From positions 57,275 to 121,274 of the forward strand of contig JAJKFJ010020870.1 of the NCBI GenBank assembly GCA_027382625.1: a stretch of DNA of 64,000 bases, read 5' to 3'. Positions 1 to 12,571 of the stretch are shown piece by piece (position 1 is the stretch's first letter; each line of letters opens with the position of its first letter). The stretch is from Tetmemena sp. SeJ-2015 (lineage: Eukaryota; Ciliophora; Spirotrichea; Sporadotrichida; Oxytrichidae). Under the pieces are notes generated by a model, which made no database searches, was not told the DNA's origin, and was given only the letters and a program-made list of their open reading frames with translations. The position numbers and the translations under genes were made by a program.

Positions 1-2840
1 TCTAAGAGTTAATGATGCCCAAGTTTTCATAAACAATACTACTTCTATTACCCTCGCTATCTCTCATAGTCCTCTCTTGATTAGACTAAACCTGACTGTT
101 AGACCTAGTTTTCTTGACTTTGAATTTAGATAACTCATCTATATTTGAGAAATAGCTTGAGAGAATTTCTTTGCTGCTAGCTTGGACCATGAGATCCTCA
201 AAGTTTGAGGTGCTTTTCTTATTCCTCAACCCTCGATTCTATTCCTCTTGCTGTGAAAATTTGACCTAGCAGTTATCTTCTTCGTTGTGCATATGTCTCT
301 TAGAGCAGCAGCCTCTCTCCGATGTGTCTCCCTTCTTCTCTATCCTATTTCTGGTCCTTGAATTTGCGTCATCTTTCCCTTCCTCCATCTTTTTGCTCTT
401 CCTCTTTTTCTTGGATTTCGTACTAGGCTTTGGCTGATTGGTGTTGTAGTTTTGATTGACCTGAATATTGAAAATGAACACGTTATTCGTGATCTAAGAA
501 GTCTAGCCAGTGCTATTCTTAGCCTCTCCATTGAAACTGCTGCCTTCCCTTTGTTTCTGCTCGATATTTTCAACTTTATTGCTGAAAGAGTGGGAGACTA
601 GTGAGATGACATCCTAATGAGCATTTGGAGGCATTAACTCTGCGTTTTAAAGAGGTCCCTCATCCATTGAGGGGTTCTTCATCAATATCATTTTAAAATT
701 CTCACTGTCTTTCGACATTAGTTGGCTAGCGCAGTCCTAACTTCTTGCTTGCAAAAAGTTATTACGGCTCTTGCTTTAACTAGCAAGCCTCCTAGCATAA
801 GCCGCTTCTTTTTTGAGGGGTGAATAGAGAGTTGTGACTACTCCAGAAGTTACACATTCTATTGACTTTAATGCAGAAGCTTTTCCTCATAAGCTTATAG
901 CCTAGACTCGTTAGCTCCCTTAGCAGAGGATCGATCTAGCGACTATAAGTTCTAAACTTGGGAATCTTAGGACAGGGATCTCTTAGTATCAAAAATTGAA
1001 CTAGAGTGCAATTAAATAAGATAATAAAAATAGGCATAATAAATTCTCTCTAGGTACTGTCAAGACCGCTTTCGTATTTCACTGAGTCTATGTAGAGCAC
1101 AGCTAGCTATTTCTTTTTCTCTGGATTTACTCCCTAAACTTTAATTAAAAGAGTTATACTCTCAATTTATCTTGCAAGTCAGATGTCAGAATTTTAGTGA
1201 ATTGAAAAGATGGATGGATACTCTGCCCTATAACCTATGCTATTTGCTTTTAAGCAGAGGAATCTTAACTCTGCTTCGAGGCAGAGTAGTTTTATTGCTT
1301 CTACTCATATTGATATAGGCTTTGTCTTAGTCTTTACTGATTTGAGTTTGGCTTTCCATTAAAGCCATTAGTTTTGTAGGGATCATAGCTATCAATTTTG
1401 CTCTTATTCCTAATTGTAAGAGTTACCTGAATCAAATAATTTAAGCAAAAAATCTTATAACACCTTTTGGTTCTAAAGAGATAAGAATCTCGATTTATTG
1501 CTCCCTTTGTAGTCTCTCATTATAAAATAAGAATTAAAGAAAAAAATTTCCTCAAGTTTTCATAATGATTCTAATTTGAACCCTTATTTCTTTGTTTGAG
1601 ATTATCGAGGCTCTAAGTACCAGGAATTTCGCTGGATTAAGACTAGGACTTAGACTTGGCGTGATTAGGTAAGTTAGAGTAGGATGTCAACATTATTGGA
1701 TTGTGGATCCGATCTTGATCTCCTCTTGCTTTCTGAAAGTAAAAGGATTCTGAACTTTCTCTCAAGGGTTAATTATTTACAGTCTTCATTATCTTTTTGA
1801 GCCTGTTTAGTTACAAGGCACTGCTAATTTTCAATCCAACTTGAGAAGCTCTTCTTTTTTAAGAAGTCTTTTCTTATGCATCAGTTGAGTCAGTTATCGA
1901 GTTCCGCATAGAGGCTCTCTAATTAGTTTCTAAGATTTAATCAGAAGCATTTGAATCCATGCTCTGTCTAATTATTCTCTTCAAAGTTTTTTTGCTTAAA
2001 TTCTCCTTTAAAATTGAGCTACCTGCATTCTGCTTTAATCCTTGTATAGATTAGCTCAGGGTATTAGATTTCTAAATTTGGTCTCTTTATTGCTTGAAGA
2101 TTTCTTCCTAACTGATATATCTAGAATTATTTTGACTCTATTTTCCAAACAACTACTCTTTTTAACTTCTTTCATGATTATTAAGATAGGCTTTATCCTT
2201 ATTCCCAGTAGACTTCTAACTTTTCCTAGATCAATTAGAGTCTATAGAGTAAAACTTTAGAGCTGAGATTTTACTCCTTTCTTAATTCAAACTTCCATAG
2301 AGAGTCTCATTCCTGGTTTTCGCTTGCTATATTATGGAGTTTAGCTTAACTGATGCTATAGATCTTCTTTGGGCATGGCCTTGGACAATTTTAGTAATTT
2401 CTTCCTGCTGAGTTGTAGTATTCAGGCTGCTCATTATAAAGCTTTTATTGACGCTGTTATTTGGAGGTGGAAAAATGGTTCCCTCCGGCTACTTTTTAAG
2501 TTTCCCTGGATGATCCTAGTCTTAAAATTGCAGCAAATTCTAATTCGAGTTGTACATTTGCTGTGATTGCTGCTGCTGTCTGGATTTGAGTCTTTTTCGG
2601 TTCAAATTCTATTGATTTATGAGCCATTGCTTATCGAAGGCATTTATTTTGTCCTGAGAATTTTGCAAATTCTAGTAGTCTTGATGACGTCTTTCTTGTA
2701 GGGGCTTCTCCTCTTAATTTTAAGCTAAGGGTTTTGAATTACTCTGAGAGGGGGGATTCCGCAAATGCATCAAATCGCTGTTTTAAGAGTCAGCCGATAT
2801 CTTCCTAGTGTTTTAGCTGAGCTTAACTGCTGCAAATTAG
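1..2840 (-). CDS. Gln/Asn/Ser-rich uncharacterised protein (3' end off the left edge)
   Basis: I do not recognise this protein. With TAA/TAG as Gln the minus strand is open over most of this interval and reads as a hydrophilic, low-complexity protein full of Q, N, S, K and R, with runs such as SRQQQQSQQMYNSNQ (about 2,540-2,580) and a basic stretch STKSKKKRKSKK (about 390-430). No membrane segment or known domain is visible. The frame changes near 1,570, 1,070 and 870 and has a single in-frame TGA near 2,231, so small introns/IESs, sequence errors or decay must be assumed. The 5' end is not resolved; coding character fades above about 2,840. The terminal stop is outside the window. Plus-strand frames here are hydrophobic shadows. 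Confidence 0.55.
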
Positions 2841-3353
2841 GAAGAATCCTTATTGTAGTTCTATGAAATGTTTCATGTATTGAAGTATTAAAAAGTAGAA
2901 TGGTTTTAATAAATATTTGTTAAGTATCATTTGGATTCGCTGGTTTTGTCTTAAATAAGCTGCTTATTAGGTTAGCCAAGGCCATTTGGTTATTAATCTC
3001 GCTTAAGCTTGATAGACACATTCCCCAGTATCTCCTCTTTAAAAAAAATATAAATATGATTAGTAAATAAAGATAATCTTATTTATTGGAGATAATGGCT
3101 TGAGGGTATTAATTTTAGTAGGGGTTAGAAAACTGGTAAGCGTTTCTCACATTTTTCCTCTCGTCTATTGTGTGTGCAGTTGGAGAGGATCTCAGATTTA
3201 AAAGAGTGCCGTTTGAGCTCGTAATATACATTATTTTGATATATAAATTTTATAATCATGATGTCCAAATCTTATTTGGTTTCTGCATGTTACTAACAGA
3301 AATAAAAGTTAAATGATTGTAAATTAATTTAAAGAAATAATAGTTCTGGTCTT
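2841..3353. other. AT-rich spacer between two minus-strand genes
   Basis: No convincing reading frame on either strand. It contains A/T-rich runs near 3,040-3,080 and 3,220-3,350. It probably holds the promoter/leader of the Gln-rich gene and the 3' flank of the ammonia-lyase gene. No repeat shared with the array was seen. Confidence 0.4.
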
Positions 3354-5120
3354 TCATATCTCTCTGGCACTTTGTAAATAGGCTGGGGTAGTTGGATGAT
3401 CATAGATATTTTATTAGTAGTTTCTGTTGATATAATCAGGAGTGAGCTCTCCAAATACATCATCCCATAGCTCGCCTGTGCTTATATATTCAAGCAGGGC
3501 CTAGAACTCTGGCTGTGTGTACCTATCTTTAATAAGGAAATAGCACACAATACTTTAAGACAACAAATTATCTTTGTCAAGCACTGGGTTTATTTTCTTA
3601 GTCTTCTCAAATACCTTCTTCAAGCCAGGGTGATGAATGAAGAAACCCTACTCCAATAGGAATCTGTGCTAAATGGCTTGAGTGGCAGCCATCAATTCAA
3701 CTGCCATGATACTAAGCACGTTATCAGCGATGAAGATTGCTTTCTTGGCTGAGAAACTTCCCATAGACACAAAGTCCTCCTTGTCTGCGCAGGTTTCAGC
3801 AGAGTCAGCAGACGGCAGGATAAACCAGAACTTTATTTTCAGAAACTAGAGATGCAGCTACATTTTCCCAAGTCATCATTCCCGAGCAGAGACCACCTTA
3901 AGTCACTAAGAAAGCAGGCAGACCAAGGTTCTTAGTTGGATTGGTAAGTCTCTTTATCCTTAAAATATATACTTTGAGATGATAAGCTTCCAATCTCATG
4001 CACATATAGACCTAGAACATCAAGTTACTTTGCTGGGTACTCTCCATGGAAATTTCCACCGCTCACTAGATAAGGAGGCTCTGTGAAAATCATAGGGTTG
4101 TCACTACCACTATTCATCTCTATCTCTAAGCAATCTTTTGTATTGATTTAAATGGATTACATCAATTTTTGTATTGACGATAGCCTCAATTGTGGGTCCA
4201 TGAACTTGAGGAATGCATTTCAACGAATAGGGATCTTAGATATCATTGGTATGTGTAACTGTCTTTCCTTCAGGCAGGAGCTCTCTCATAATTGAAGCTA
4301 CTGCAGCTTAACCTGGATGGAGTCTCATTCTCTAGATTGAAGTGCCGAAAGAAACTGGAAGCCCTTTCATGGAGAGGAAGGTTAAAGCACTGATTGCGTT
4401 AATACTCTTTATGATATTTATAGACTTTTCCAATGCGATTGATCCTACTCCACAAATGAATTGGTTGCCATTGATGAGAGACAATGCGTCTTTCTCAGCA
4501 AGCTAGGCAATTTAGAGTCCATGGTCTCTAAGAACAGAAACTGCTGACTCATACTGCTGTGATTTAGGATTCCACATTTCTCCTTCACCAATCAAGTTTA
4601 AGCCAATATGAGATAGTGGGACTAAATCTCCTGATGCTCCAACTGAGCCACTATTTGGTATCTGAGGCACTGCTCCACTATTGAAGAGCTCAACTAGTCT
4701 CTCCATCGTAGATATGGAGATACCACTCAAACCCTTTGCTAGTGTATTTATCCTCAAAGCTAAAGTTCTTCTGCTCGCATTAAGATCCAAATTTTCTCCG
4801 ATGCCAGTTGCATGAGACCTAATCAAGTTTATCTGAAATTCCTTAAGTTCTTCTGGAGTGAGCTTTTATTTTGAGAAGAGTCCAACTCCACTGTTAATAC
4901 CATAGTAGGGCTTTTCATTATTCTCATTGAGTAGTTTCTCAACTATAGCCCTTGATGCTTGAAGTCTCTCCCATGTCTGGCTTTATATACTGATTTTAGA
5001 GTTGCCCGTGCCAAGCTATGAAAGCTGCTCTAAATTCAAACTATAGCCATTGAGATTTATAGTTTTCTAAGTTTGTTGCCTGATAGGTTGGCGGATGAAG
5101 TGGCTAATCTTAGAGTACAT
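3354..5120 (-). CDS. Histidine/phenylalanine ammonia-lyase (MIO enzyme), with two apparent frameshifts
   Basis: Lyase of the HAL/PAL family, which removes ammonia from histidine or phenylalanine through a 4-methylideneimidazolone (MIO) cofactor formed from Ala-Ser-Gly. The start ATG at 5,120 opens the frame. Visible family motifs in order: [11 protein letters not shown] (about 4,895), [11 protein letters not shown], the MIO triad in [14 protein letters not shown] (about 4,635), LINGNQF, a [10 protein letters not shown] block (about 4,050), RLTNP (about 3,945) and [13 protein letters not shown] and [11 protein letters not shown] blocks (about 3,850-3,740). About 588 codons, in the family range. 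The frame shifts by one base near 3,965 and again near 3,815; both flanks remain clearly homologous, so this is either a decayed germline copy or a consensus error. Several Gln codons are TAA/TAG. Substrate (His or Phe) cannot be decided by eye. Divergently arranged with the gene starting at 5,264. Confidence 0.88.
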
Positions 5121-5263
5121 TTTTACTTCTAATCTATTATCCTTTTCTATTAATTATAATAGCTATATCCTTTTCAAATCTTTAAGATTCATTACCTATC
5201 GCTTTAAGTAAGAGAGTGATTGAGCCCATTTTGAAATAGTAAAATCTTTTTTAATTTATCAAA

Positions 5264-7092
5264 ATGCAGATAAGACAATCTAGAGCAGATTCCAATCAGT
5301 TATACAATCCCATTACGGGCAAGTAGCCAAGTCCTCCTGCTGGTAAATTCAAATACATGCTCACTAATTTATTACTAAACTTCGAAAAGTCTGTGATTTT
5401 ACTTATACTCTCATGTTACATAGTTTAGGTCATAAAGAAGAACCGCATTTTCTTTAAGACACTCCATTCAAAAACTTCGAATAAAACTAAGCAGGTAGAA
5501 ATTGAGCAATCGAGGTGCAGAAAGCTTTTCAAGAAAATAGTGAAATAAAATAAAAGTTCCTCAATGACTTCAATCTAGAGAGCAACATAAATAAGGCAGG
5601 CTTCTAGTTAATGAAAAACAGCGATAAGAATACTCTCAATCTCATTATGAAAAGTTTTAAAGTTTAAAGCCATTATTATAAGCTAGAGGAGTTAGCAAGT
5701 ATCGAGAGTCAGTGAGGCATCTTTCAGGATAAGGGGAACAGCGAATCTTAGCACTTAAAAGGGCCAGAGACCGGTTAATAACTCTCACCAGCTCAAATAT
5801 TCATTCAATGAGTATGAGATGAGCGATGACTTGAAACTAGCGAAAGTTATTAAAGTTCCACAAAAAGAAGTCTAAATTTAGGACACCATAAATGGATAGG
5901 TGAAGTTATATAGGCCTCCAGATATAATATTGATCATTAAGTTTTATATCTTGCTTTAATTTGATTTGAGCTTATAAGATTTTAGAATAATTGAAGAGCC
6001 GTCATAGTATCGACACAACTATTTTAGGTTGCTCTCAAATTAGCCAAAAGCCTTTAACAAGAGAAAAGGTGAGATAACAAGGAGATTACCCCTGTTTTGC
6101 CGAAGAATATCCAAAATAGCGACAAAGAGCAATCCATAAATGAAGCAAGTTGCTCGAGACTTCTCAAAACTAGAAATAGAGATAGCTTGGAATAATCAGT
6201 TGGCTCTAGGTAATCGGTGTTAAACAATCTTGGCACCACTAATCATAACTGTATTTTCTAATATGAGAGGAGACTACGAGGATATAGGCAGTCGGGAAAC
6301 TTAAAGAGGAACTTTAGCTAAGTCTCTGAATCTTCGAGATAGTAACTCATTGTACGGAGGAAGCAAAGAATCTAAAAGACGGCTGATCCAAAACTTAAAA
6401 ATAAGCAATAACAATAAAAGCCTCAAGACACTCAGAAATGGATAGAGTAGTACTGCGAATGAGCAGTTGAGCTACGCAGATGAAATCCAATACTAAACCA
6501 ATAGAGATGTAATCACTTTACCTTCCATTAAAAGAAATCTCACATATTTATTTAGTAAGGTGCATTTAACTTCATGTAAATTATTTATAATCTCCAGACT
6601 GCATCTAATAGATAGATCTAAGAGGAGCCAGAATTTTCAACTCAATAATAGAATTATCTTTAAAAGGTTTTTATTAAGTACTTTAATTTATTTAAGGAAG
6701 ATTCGATTAATCAACAGTCTTAAGTTACTCTGATGTCTCATAGGTTTGAATAGCAAAGCGTAGCTAATAGATTTGGAGGGAACAACAAATCAATTAAGGA
6801 GATTTAGAAATTTCTCACCCCTTCAAGATTAATTCTATATTTCTTTCTTTAAAGGTAGTTTGTGAAGAAAATAATCAGAATGGCTCATAAGGATAAGAAT
6901 CAAAATGAAATTCAAAGCTTAAGGCATCAAAACAGTCACGATAAGTCTAACTTAAATGCACCAAACTATCAGATTTAAGAAATGGATAAGTTTGATGCGA
7001 AAATTTAAAGTCAACCATCACCGATGAGCAAATACTACTGCAAGGGAAACATAAGGAAGAATAAGTATTGGCTAGACTACGATGACATTTGA
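5264..7092 (+). CDS. Uncharacterised basic protein
   Basis: Not recognised. The plus strand carries long Gln-reassigned frames from an ATG at 5,264 to a TGA at 7,090-7,092. It reads as a hydrophilic, Lys/Arg/Asn/Gln-rich protein (for example NEYEMSDDLKLAKVIKVPQK near 5,820 and NKYWLDYDDI before the stop). The frame changes near 5,545, 5,720-5,800 and between 6,555 and 6,740; the last fits a GTAAGG...CATAG intron. A 17-base GTGAAATAAAATAAAAG stretch near 5,540 also restores the frame if removed. An in-frame TGA lies near 5,721. Exon structure is therefore provisional. The ATG lies about 145 bases from the divergent ammonia-lyase start, suggesting a shared bidirectional promoter. Confidence 0.45.
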
Positions 7093-7172
7093 TAAAGTTA
7101 TTATTTCATTAAGTTTAAACATGGATTAATGTTCTTAATTAAGTTTAGAGTGCTATATCACTTAACATATCC

Positions 7173-8418
7173 TCACTTCTTTTAAGGTTTCTTCTATTCA
7201 TTCTTCCCTGTCTTTTGTCTCTTGAGAATGAGTTTCTCATCTTTTGATAGCTTATTCTTTCTCTTAGCTTCTTTCTTTCTTAGCTCTTTTCCCTTAGCTT
7301 TTAACAACTCAGCTTTCTCCTCTGGAGCATTGATATGATTGAGAGTAAGGCAAGGAGTCTTGACTTAGATTTGACTGTCTTTGCTGCCTTGAGATTAGCC
7401 ATTTCATTTTGAAGCTTCTGTATCTTGTCAATCTCCCAGAAGTTGATCTGCCCTTCTGTTGAAATGGTGCATGCATAGTTTGACTGAGGGATGTACCTCA
7501 TATCTCTGAAACGAGGAGTTTTAGTGCTGACTATACTGATGCTGATTGTGTCCTAGCTTTGGATTCCTTTCAAGTAATTTAGTCTGCCATTCACATCAGC
7601 CACCAAGATCTCATTTTCGTTTAAGAACTCAAAGCAAACGAAGTTCACATCTGATTGGATGGAAGCCTTTGGCTTATCTGAGTCAGTGCCCATTATCTCA
7701 ATCGATTTCTCAAAAAGCACTGCATAGACATCTCCCTTAGTTAGCTCCCATTTAACTTGAAGCACTTTCTGAGAAACTTTTTCAGTCTCCTCGTTCAAGC
7801 CCAACTTCTTTTTATAGCTGCATCTGCCATCGAGCATATTCCAAAGTCTGAACATGTTATTCTGATACAGGACTAGCAGTATTCTTCCTGAAGGATGCAG
7901 AGAAAATGAGACAACACCTGAAATGCTATAAAACATATAAGAGGGGCATAAAATAGTAGTCTTACTTCTTCACTCTGAGTTTATGAAGGGGACCCAATCC
8001 TTGCATCTCCAAATTATCACTAGCCCATCAGTAGATCCCGAGATGAGATAAGTGTTTTTGTAGAATTTAAGTGCAGTAATTGAACCAGTGTGCTCCATCA
8101 ACTCTCCTTTCTCTTTCTTCTGCTTCACATCATACAACTTACAAATATAAATTTTTACTTATGTATAATAAAAACTTGATAATCTCATTATAGCCACCGA
8201 GAGCGAGCATATTTCTGTTTCCATCAATTGCATTTATAGAACCCTATTTAACTTATTACAATTTAAAGTACTCTTACCTAAATAGAGCTGAAGGCATATT
8301 CAGTCTCCAGACCAGTCTCAATTTACTCGAAGTTATTGAAAGAAAGCCCAAGCAGTCCTCCTTCATAGTTTGCAATAGATAAAATCCATTTCTCTGCACT
8401 TTAATCCGACTTTTCCAT
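7173..8418 (-). CDS. WD40 protein, MAK11 / PAK1IP1-like ribosome-biogenesis factor
   Basis: WD40 beta-propeller protein resembling yeast Mak11 and animal PAK1IP1, nucleolar factors needed for 60S subunit assembly. From ATG 8,418: an N-terminal blade, then GSINAIDGNRNMLALGGYNE (about 8,235), HTGSITALKFYKNTYLISGS with VIIWRCKDW (about 8,080-8,000), HPSGRILLVLYQNNMFRLW (about 7,890), a divergent blade, and a last INFWEID blade (about 7,435). The tail is strongly basic (ELRKKEAKRKNKL, LILKRQKTGK), typical of a nucleolar protein, ending at TGA 7,173-7,175. Interruptions: a GTAAGA...AATAG intron near 8,240-8,275, an intron of about 48 bases near 7,930-7,975, and a 37-base insertion at 8,136-8,172 flanked by AACTT direct repeats that looks like an IES. 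The start lies only 18 bases from the stop of the upstream gene. Confidence 0.78.
8136..8177. other. Micro-IES (37 bp) flanked by AACTT direct repeats in the MAK11-like gene
   Basis: AACTT occurs at 8,136-8,140 and 8,173-8,177. Removing one copy plus the AT-rich filler joins ...NEIIK to LYDVKQKK... in frame, as expected for a WD40 strand. The filler does not give a frame-preserving GT-AG intron on the coding strand, which favours an IES with a 5-base pointer. Confidence 0.6.
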
Positions 8419-8436
8419 TTTGTATTAAATATATAT

Positions 8437-9339
8437 TCAATCCCTATTTAGAAAGTAATTCAACACTCCTGGAAAGACAGATTTATCAGAAATTTAATTT
8501 GAAAAATTCGACCACCATTCATTACTTCTTTCTTCCCTTAGCTGATTAAAAAAGAAATATAAAGTACATTATGATACTATCCCATCCTTAATGTCTGCCT
8601 TTCTGTTCTTTTTATTGTAGGCTCTCAGGATTCCAATTTTATCATTTTTGTGCTCATTGAAATTAAACCCGTTTCTCTGTCCGTTTCTACAAAAGAAATT
8701 ATAACTCCTTTAAACTTACTTCAACTGTAGAAAGTAGTCATCCAGGGATTTCTTAGATATGCCTACCTTTGATGCTGCATCTTCCAGTGATTGTTGTTTA
8801 AAAGTTCCATCTTAGAGTCTCTCACCTACAGTGTAAAGTTCCCTCCACTTCTTCACTGCCAAGATAACCTCGCCTATCTTTCTTTCCTTAGTCCTGCGAG
8901 AGCCCTTGCTCATATCAGCCTGGCCGTTAATTAAAGCATCTGAGTGTTCTCCCTTCGCTCGCTCCCTGAATTTCATACTTATGAAGTCCTCTCCATTTTC
9001 AGTGACTACCATATCCTTTACTCTTAGAATTGCGTTTCTCGCGTCTGGGATGTCTTTGTGAGACTCCTTAGGCCTCTCAATCCAAAAGTTGCCCACGTTC
9101 ACATACACATCCATGGCCTTATTATAGTAAGAGACTATTCTGTTGTCTAGATCTTGCTTGGATTTTGGATCTAGTTGGGATATGAGGTCAGTCAAAGATA
9201 TGAAGTCTTAGTTTTTATCTATTGTTAGTGTCTTATTTATCTCCTTTTCCTTTTCTGGCTTGCCCTGACCATTTAATGAATAAAAAAGAAGCGGTTTTTA
9301 TATATTTGGCACGAGCTTAAAGTTCACTTTAATTTTCAT
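8437..9339 (-). CDS. Uncharacterised ciliate protein with SKKSLDDY-type helix-turn-helix-like segment
   Basis: Start ATG at 9,339 gives MKIKVNFKLVPNIQKP; stop TGA at 8,437-8,439. About 275 residues after removing two clear introns: GTAAGTTT...TTTTGTAG (about 8,690-8,722) and GTATCAT...TAATCAG (about 8,547-8,582), both restoring the frame. The middle is charged and helical; residues KVGISKKSLDDYFLQLK followed by GFNFNEHKNDKIGILR resemble a segment I recall from many ciliate proteins, perhaps a small DNA-binding-like helical domain, but I cannot assign a function. The C-terminus is hydrophilic. The stop is 18 bases upstream of the MAK11-like start on the same strand. Confidence 0.6.
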
Positions 9340-9819
9340 TATTTTTATCTAATTATAGAACTATAAAAATTATAAGTTACTTTCTCATCATAATAAATAA
9401 AAATTATTTTCCCTATCTTTAACTAGGAAAAGTGAGGGAAAAGATTCTTAAGCGAGCTTCGGATTTTAAAATATAAATCTGCTTAAAAATTCTAAATAAG
9501 ATATCAGCTAAATGCAGAGAGGAACATTTGATAATTATGTATAAAATAATAGTATTTATTAAATTGAGCCTATTTTCAAAAGTCACCTCTTCAATCATGG
9601 TATAGAAAGGTAAATTTAAAAGCAGAGGAAAATTATTTTTGTTGTTAAAGATAATAATCTTCCCAACCATTATTGTCTTGGAGATAAAAATAAAACTGCC
9701 ATTTCCTTTAAAATTGTAAACTTGTAAGTCAGTGATGAGAGCTTAACTAAATAAGGAACACGTGCAGATATGAGACAACTAAAATTTTCTTTTCTTATCA
9801 AGAACACTATTACAATCTA
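9340..9819. other. AT-rich boundary between gene-dense region and the array
   Basis: Composition shifts sharply to A/T here. No frame on either strand is convincing; the minus-strand open stretch at 9,419-9,670 is AT-driven and has no homologue in the other array units. Confidence 0.4.
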
Positions 9820-12158
9820 GAAATAAATTACTACGAGATGGAATTAGATTTTAAAGATTATGAAAATTCCCAGAAGATTGAGAGCTGAGGTGGTCAGTAT
9901 ATATGCAACAGTAAAACAAATTTTAAAGAGTTAAGCAAAAATAAATTAATATTTAGAAGATTCAAGGTTTTTAATATCATTTTGAATTAGGAAGAGAATT
10001 ACTATTTTTGATTTAATAGAGGATTCTATAATAAGACAGTTAAATTTATGATTTAGGCATAGCCTTAATAGAAAACACAGAGCACTCCACTTTACTTTGA
10101 GATCCTTCGCTTTTCTGCAGTCTGGTTCTCTTTCAATAATAATAATATGAAAACTTATCCCTATTCAATTAATCCTGTTTTTTATTGTTTAATTTTTCAA
10201 AAAATATTATCATCTGATTATCCTCAAGAGAATTCAATTATTATAAAATAAAAATTATTTTACCCATCTTTTTATTAAACACTTCATTTTTCTTAAGTAT
10301 TAAAAATATAGTTAAGCTAAATTTGAAATAAAGAAAAGAGAGATATTTTTCGTATAAATAAAGTCTGCCTTAATTTCAATTTGTTTTGCTTAAAATTGTT
10401 TACTCTTTGAGATAATGAGTAAGTGTAATAAACCCGAAATCAAATTCTAATTTACTTGCTAATAATTTTCAAAATAAATTAGAAATATCTTAATTAAAAT
10501 TTTCATAGTATTTTTAAACTGTAGATTTAATGTACTAAAAAATGTGCATATAAATAAAAATTGGGGGCCTTTCCTGGACAGTAAATTTTTATAAAGAATA
10601 AGGAAAGAAAACTAAATCTGATTCTTCCAGTTATAGAAGTGTATTAGAACATCTAAGGCATCCAATTTTAATCCTAATTCACTCAGTTAAAGGTAAACAG
10701 TACCTAAATAAAATCTATATTTTAAGCTCTTTTTTGCTATTGTAAAATGAATTTAAAGTGCAAACTTGAAATAATTCAATATTTTTTTTGAATATATAAC
10801 ATGCTCTAGCTATAAATTCCCAAAGACATATAGCTGAAAAGTTGCAGTATTAGCCCATTAAACATGAATTAGATTTATATAAAAAAATTGAATTATTTCA
10901 AATATTGCACTTTAAATTTATATTCTAATAGCAAAAAAACGAAGCTTAAAATATAGATTTTATTTAGGTGCTGCTTAACTCTAACTGAGTGAATTAGGAT
11001 TAAAATTTGATGCCTTAGATGTTTGAGCAGGCTCAATTACTTGGAAGAATCAGATTTAGCAGGGAAAATTATCCTATAAACATATTTTTTCTTACCTTAT
11101 TCTTTATAAAATTTTAGTATCGAGAAAAGGCCCCCTCCCATAAAAATAAACACTTTTTCTCTAATTACTACATACGCTTTATCTTATCAAATACGTTGAT
11201 ACAAAGTTAAAATTATTCATAATATTTTTGTTTGAGATTCTTAATAAATAAAAAACTTAGCCTTTACTATTTTAATTTCCATTTAATTCACTGCCATAAT
11301 AAGATGTTTATCTTTGTAGGTCACATAAACTTAGTAAATTAATTTATCAGATTCAAGCATATCAACTTCACTCATATTCTTGCTGAAACTGCTCACTATA
11401 TTAAAATTAAGAAACTAATTTAATAAACATATAAATTTGTTCATTTAAAATAAGTAAATGAAATCTACTTTTTCTCAGCTGGCTATTTCAGTTTTATATC
11501 TTTCTATAGCCTCATCAAATCTAATGGTGCAAGCTTCTTCAATAATTGGTGTTAGTTCTCAAATTAATTTATTCATCAAACATTTAAGAATATTAAATTC
11601 ATTTATGCAAAGATAATTTAAGATTGTTTAAAATTATAAGGAATTTTTTTACAACTATTCTCCCTTCATAAGTATATAAAAATGGTGCCTATGAGAATTT
11701 TGAGCTTAGTAATTCAGCCTGAATCCCATTATTGCACGATTAAAGAGATGCTGATATACCTCTCTTGCTTCTATGGTTTAGATGAGGATGATGGAAATAC
11801 TCAAGTGCTCAAATCGTTTTGGTTTCAGGAAAACTTAGTTCAGCTATATTTTATCACATCAATTGTAATGACTCTAAAAATAAAAATATCTTTTGAGCAG
11901 GCTCAATTTCAGTTTCAAATTTATCATTCTTCTCATTCTCATCAATATCAATTTTTGGATGACTCCTGCTACTGAATTAAAATGGACTATAAATATTAAA
12001 AAAGGACAATTGAATAATTAACTAGTCAAATTTGAGTAGAATAAAATTGTTTAAAATTTGTCCATTTAAGCATATTTTCAAAATTATTATATCTATATTT
12101 AATCATTCAAGAAAGCAGCAGCAATAAATTTATTTTTTTTAAAATATGTCTAAATTAT

Positions 12159-12571
12159 TATAGCTGAGAATTTAATAAAAAGAGAATTACATTAGTTATT
12201 AATTTAAATTGATTAAAATCGTGACAGTTAAAATGCGTCCAAATTGATTAATTATAATACCTTTCGATTCATCATAAAATTCTTAAACTTTTTATCCTTG
12301 CAACTTTTGTGTGGGAGCGCTCAGTCAAGTGTTATAAGCCACACAAGTTTTGGATAGTTTGAAGATGAGGATGATGAAGAATGCGTGAGTAATATCTAGC
12401 TACTGAGAGGTGCTACGAAGAAGATTAAAGAAGAAGCTCATATCAATTTTTGATAAGCTATCGAACAAGCTGCAAATCAGGGGGTAATCTGCGATTTCAA
12501 CTGACACGAAGTTGCAACTCCCCATTTATTATTTTAACCAGTCACCAATGTTAATTTAATTCTCAACTATA
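12159..12571 (+). mobile_element. MITE-like element, copy A
   Basis: About 413 bp, with near-matching inverted ends: TATAGCTGAGAATTTAAT at the left and the complement of TATAGTTGAGAATTAAAT at the right. It is about 85% similar by eye to the copy at 20,872-21,261 and related to inverted copies at 14,612-15,008 and 32,461-32,800. It lies between two MDSs of unit 1 that have no element in units 2-4, showing mobility. A purine-rich internal stretch (GATGAGGATGATGAAGAA) is conserved, but no transposase is encoded. Confidence 0.75.
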